Source: Pithys albifrons albifrons
Taxonomy: Eukaryota > Chordata > Aves > Passeriformes > Thamnophilidae
Reading direction: 5' to 3'
Length of the DNA: 64,000 nucleotides
Assembly: GCF_047495875.1 (NCBI RefSeq)
Contig: NC_092474.1
Span: 11,346,501-11,410,500 of the forward strand
Part shown: positions 62,202-64,000 of the stretch, one piece after another
Position numbering within the stretch: the stretch's first letter is position 1
How the letters are laid out: each line of letters begins with the position of its first letter
Program-made: the position numbers and the translations under genes
Notes under the pieces: generated by a model
What the model saw: only the letters and a program-made list of their open reading frames with translations
Database searches by the model: none
Told to the model about the DNA's origin: nothing

Positions 62202-62738
62202 TTTTCTTATGGAAAAGGCCTGCTGCAGTGTGGGCAGCTGCTCTGGAGGAAGGACCCAAGGGACCTGATGTTTGCCTTGGTGGGGAGAGGTCACCCCCCT
62301 CATCGCAGAAGCTTTTCAGCAAACTCCTCCCTCACTGGGTCTCTTCCTTCAACAGAAGTTAATTTGTCGGTTCCCGGAGCAGAGTTCTTTCCTTTGGACC
62401 AGCTGGTAGTGCTTTGGAGAGTGGCAGCGATGGGGACACGGGAGTGTCAGGGAGGATGGAGCAGGTCTGTCGCGACAGACCCTCTGTAAAGCACCGACCC
62501 TTCTTCCAGCCTTGGCATGGGACGCTGGGATGATCCGCCCCACTCCACGACAGAACGAAGGGGCTGCACCAGGCGCTCCAGGGCTCTTACTGTGAACCGG
62601 GAAGGGGGACCCGGCCCTGCCATCACATCAGTATCGGGGATGATTGCTATCGATGGCCAGGTAGGCGGGAAGGAAGCGGAGAATGCCAGGAATCTGGAGG
62701 TGCCGCCGGCACACGGTGTCAGCCACCAGCGGCACTCC

Positions 62739-63033
62739 CTAACGACGCAGGCTGTCGGAGCTGGCTCCTGAGTCATAGCTCCTGCTCCTGCTCCGGCTCC
62801 GGCTCCGGCTGCGGCTGCGGCTGCGGCTGCTCCTGGGGCCCGAGCTCCGGCTGCGGCTCCTGCCCTCGGCGCTGCTGCTGCTCCAGCTGCGGCTCCGGCT
62901 CGTCCGGTAGCTGGAGTAGCTCCGGCTGCGGCTCGGGGAGCGGCTGAAGCTGCTGTACCAGGAGGAGTAGCTGCTGGCACTGCTGGACGAGGAGGGGCTG
63001 GGGCGGTAGTAGGGGATGGGGCGTTTGCGGGCA
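62739..63033 (-). other. SRRM4: SRRM4 last coding exon (eMIC end and RS tail)
   Basis: After the acceptor CCCCACAG|TGCC this exon encodes the rest of the eMIC core (ARKRPIPYYRPSPSSSSS) and an RS domain of alternating CGN AGC codons. Two other frames on this strand stay open here and read as Gln/Pro/Glu-rich or Ala-rich products; they are by-products of the hexanucleotide repetition. Confidence 0.93.
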
Positions 63034-63761
63034 CTGTGGGGACAGAGAGACGTGGGTTACCAGCAATACAAGGACAGATTGACTGCCAAAATCCCCCAAA
63101 GCACTTTTTGCTCCGCACAACACTCCCAAAAATGTGATTGTGTTTGCTTAAAAGAAAAAAAAAGGAAGAGATCAGGTAGCTGATGGCCCTGGGATTCAAA
63201 CCACCCACCCACACAGCCCCAAGCACAGAGTCTGAGGCTGGGCTCTGCTTGATGTTGTTCCAAAGAGCCCCCGGCGTGAAGGCTGGAGTCAATATTTGTC
63301 TCTCTACAGTGTAGAACATCTACCACAGGGAAGGGTTTAATAAAAAGCCTGTGAGGGGATGCTCCTGGCACCTGAGTCCCTGCTATGACTTCATCCTTTT
63401 TCCTTGAGCTGTTGCAAATGAGAACCCCCCCATCCTCCTTCTGCCTCTAGCTAGAAAACCCCAAGTTCTAGGAGGGGTTGAAGGGCCTGCTGATCAGGCT
63501 CAGGGAAACCTGAGAAACCTCCTCTGGCAAGGGCTGGGACCCAAGGACAGCCCACGTCCCCTCGGGAAGCACCAGCAGAGCCCGTCTCCAAAGGATGGGG
63601 CAGCATCCCCTTACCTTGTGATGCGCCGAGCTTCGAGGTGGCTGGGAGAGTCTCTCCGGCGTTTCCTCAGGGGGGAATAGGAGCGGCGCCGACGCTGCCG
63701 CTCACGCTCCCTGTGAGACTCCTTCTCACTGGGGCTGTACTTGTGCTCTCGCTCACGGTCC
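62739..63761 (-). CDS. SRRM4: SRRM4 (nSR100), last two coding exons, partial
   Basis: Exons 63761-63615 and 63033-62739 join in phase to encode the C-terminal 146 residues, stop TAG at 62741-62739. The first exon gives DREREHKYSPSEKESHRERE followed by an RSYSPLRKRRRDSPSHLEAR segment. The junction reads ARRIT-S-ARKRPIPYYRPS, after which come a serine block, a long RS-dipeptide tail and the ending DSGASSDSLRR. The DSPSHLEARRITSARKRPIP core belongs to the eMIC domain (enhancer of microexons) of SRRM4 and SRRM3, which contacts early 3' splice site factors so that neural microexons are included. The protein is nuclear and neuronal. SRRM3 shares the core; SRRM4 is chosen because HSPB8 lies directly downstream on the same strand, as in mammals. 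The 5' part of the gene is outside the window. Confidence 0.92.
63615..63761 (-). other. SRRM4: SRRM4 penultimate coding exon (eMIC, first part)
   Basis: The acceptor CTTCCCCAG|GGACC and donor CACAAG|GTAAGG bound 147 nt with one base in and two bases out. It encodes the charged DRERE/RERERQRRRR stretch and the DSPSHLEARRIT core. Confidence 0.93.
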
Positions 63762-64000
63762 CTGGGGAAGGCACAGGTTGGGAACTGTCACTGCTGGGGG
63801 TTTGTGGGTGGGTTTGGGATGTGGAGGAAATGACCCATGAAGGCACTGATGAGTGGAGGACAAAAGGGACCACTCTAAGTGTTCTGGTGGCATCAGCCCT
63901 GAGCTCTGATATAGCTGGACCCAGAAACACTCATCTGGCTGGACAGATGGACACCACTAATTGTATCTGGGTTACAGCAGTGTCTTACAGGGGCTCTGCA

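Larger units (their letters stand above)
57280..62738 (-). other. SRRM4: Probable long SRRM4 3' untranslated region
   Basis: No coding exon or mobile element is recognised between the SRRM4 stop and the AATAAA at 57304-57299, about 5.4 kb. Mammalian SRRM4 mRNAs are known for a multi-kilobase 3'UTR. The stretch carries several AU-rich motifs, a UG repeat and a (TTTA)n run on the transcribed strand. An earlier AATAAA at 57716-57711 could give a shorter form. The extent is inferred from signals only; internal splicing or another transcript is possible. Confidence 0.5.

Noticed and set aside
62773..63129. A Gln/Pro/Glu-repeat protein on the minus strand
   Set aside because: It is the third frame of the same RS-coding exon and extends into the intron. 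No independent start or splice support.
62447..63319. A 290-codon alanine/proline-rich open frame on the minus strand
   Set aside because: It crosses the SRRM4 acceptor and the last exon in the wrong frame. The hexanucleotide RS coding keeps all frames open.
1..64000. CRISPR arrays, tRNA or rRNA genes, operons, integrases, phage or plasmid functions
   Set aside because: Nothing in the window resembles them. The sequence is vertebrate nuclear DNA.

Overview
This is a stretch of amniote nuclear DNA, most likely from a bird. Every recognisable mobile element is a CR1 LINE fragment, most of them short and 5'-truncated. The two genes that can be read have vertebrate-only exon structure, and their order matches the mammalian SRRM4-HSPB8 neighbourhood (human chromosome 12q24). 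A turtle or crocodilian also carries CR1 and cannot be excluded from this window alone. There are no bacterial, viral or operon-like features.

Layout. Positions 1 to about 31,000 are AT-rich and contain no gene I can support: two CR1 pieces (6,226-6,510 and 17,781-17,873), a few GC/CpG-rich pockets and short tandem repeats. At about 30.8-32.9 kb the character changes. Two minisatellites (42-bp and 62-bp units), a CpG-rich patch and the longest CR1 copy (31,914-32,585) mark the passage into GC-richer DNA. Positions 33,000-51,400 are again without a recognisable gene. They hold three more CR1 pieces, including an inverted pair, several G-run tracts, and islands rich in homeodomain-type (TAAT) and TEAD-type (CATTCC) motifs that look like candidate enhancers.

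Genes. HSPB8 (small heat shock protein B8) is complete on the minus strand. Its three coding exons are 54,645-54,267, 53,244-53,181 and 52,227-52,068. All splice sites are GT-AG, the phases join exactly, and the product is 200 residues. It has a TATA box, a heat shock element, a short uORF and a downstream poly(A) signal. Beyond it on the same strand lies the 3' end of SRRM4 (nSR100). The last two coding exons (63,761-63,615 and 63,033-62,739) encode the eMIC domain and the RS-rich tail, followed by a probable 3'UTR of about 5.4 kb ending near 57,280. SRRM4 upstream of HSPB8 on one strand is the conserved vertebrate arrangement. CCDC60, the next gene in mammals, would be expected toward position 1 and was not found.

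Function. SRRM4 drives inclusion of neural microexons in the nucleus. HSPB8 works with BAG3 and HSP70 in chaperone-assisted autophagy, mainly in muscle and neurons. They are neighbours, not partners. The most useful leads are the HSPB8 promoter architecture, the AU-rich elements in the SRRM4 3'UTR, and the TAAT-rich islands. I found no evidence of a novel genetic system.
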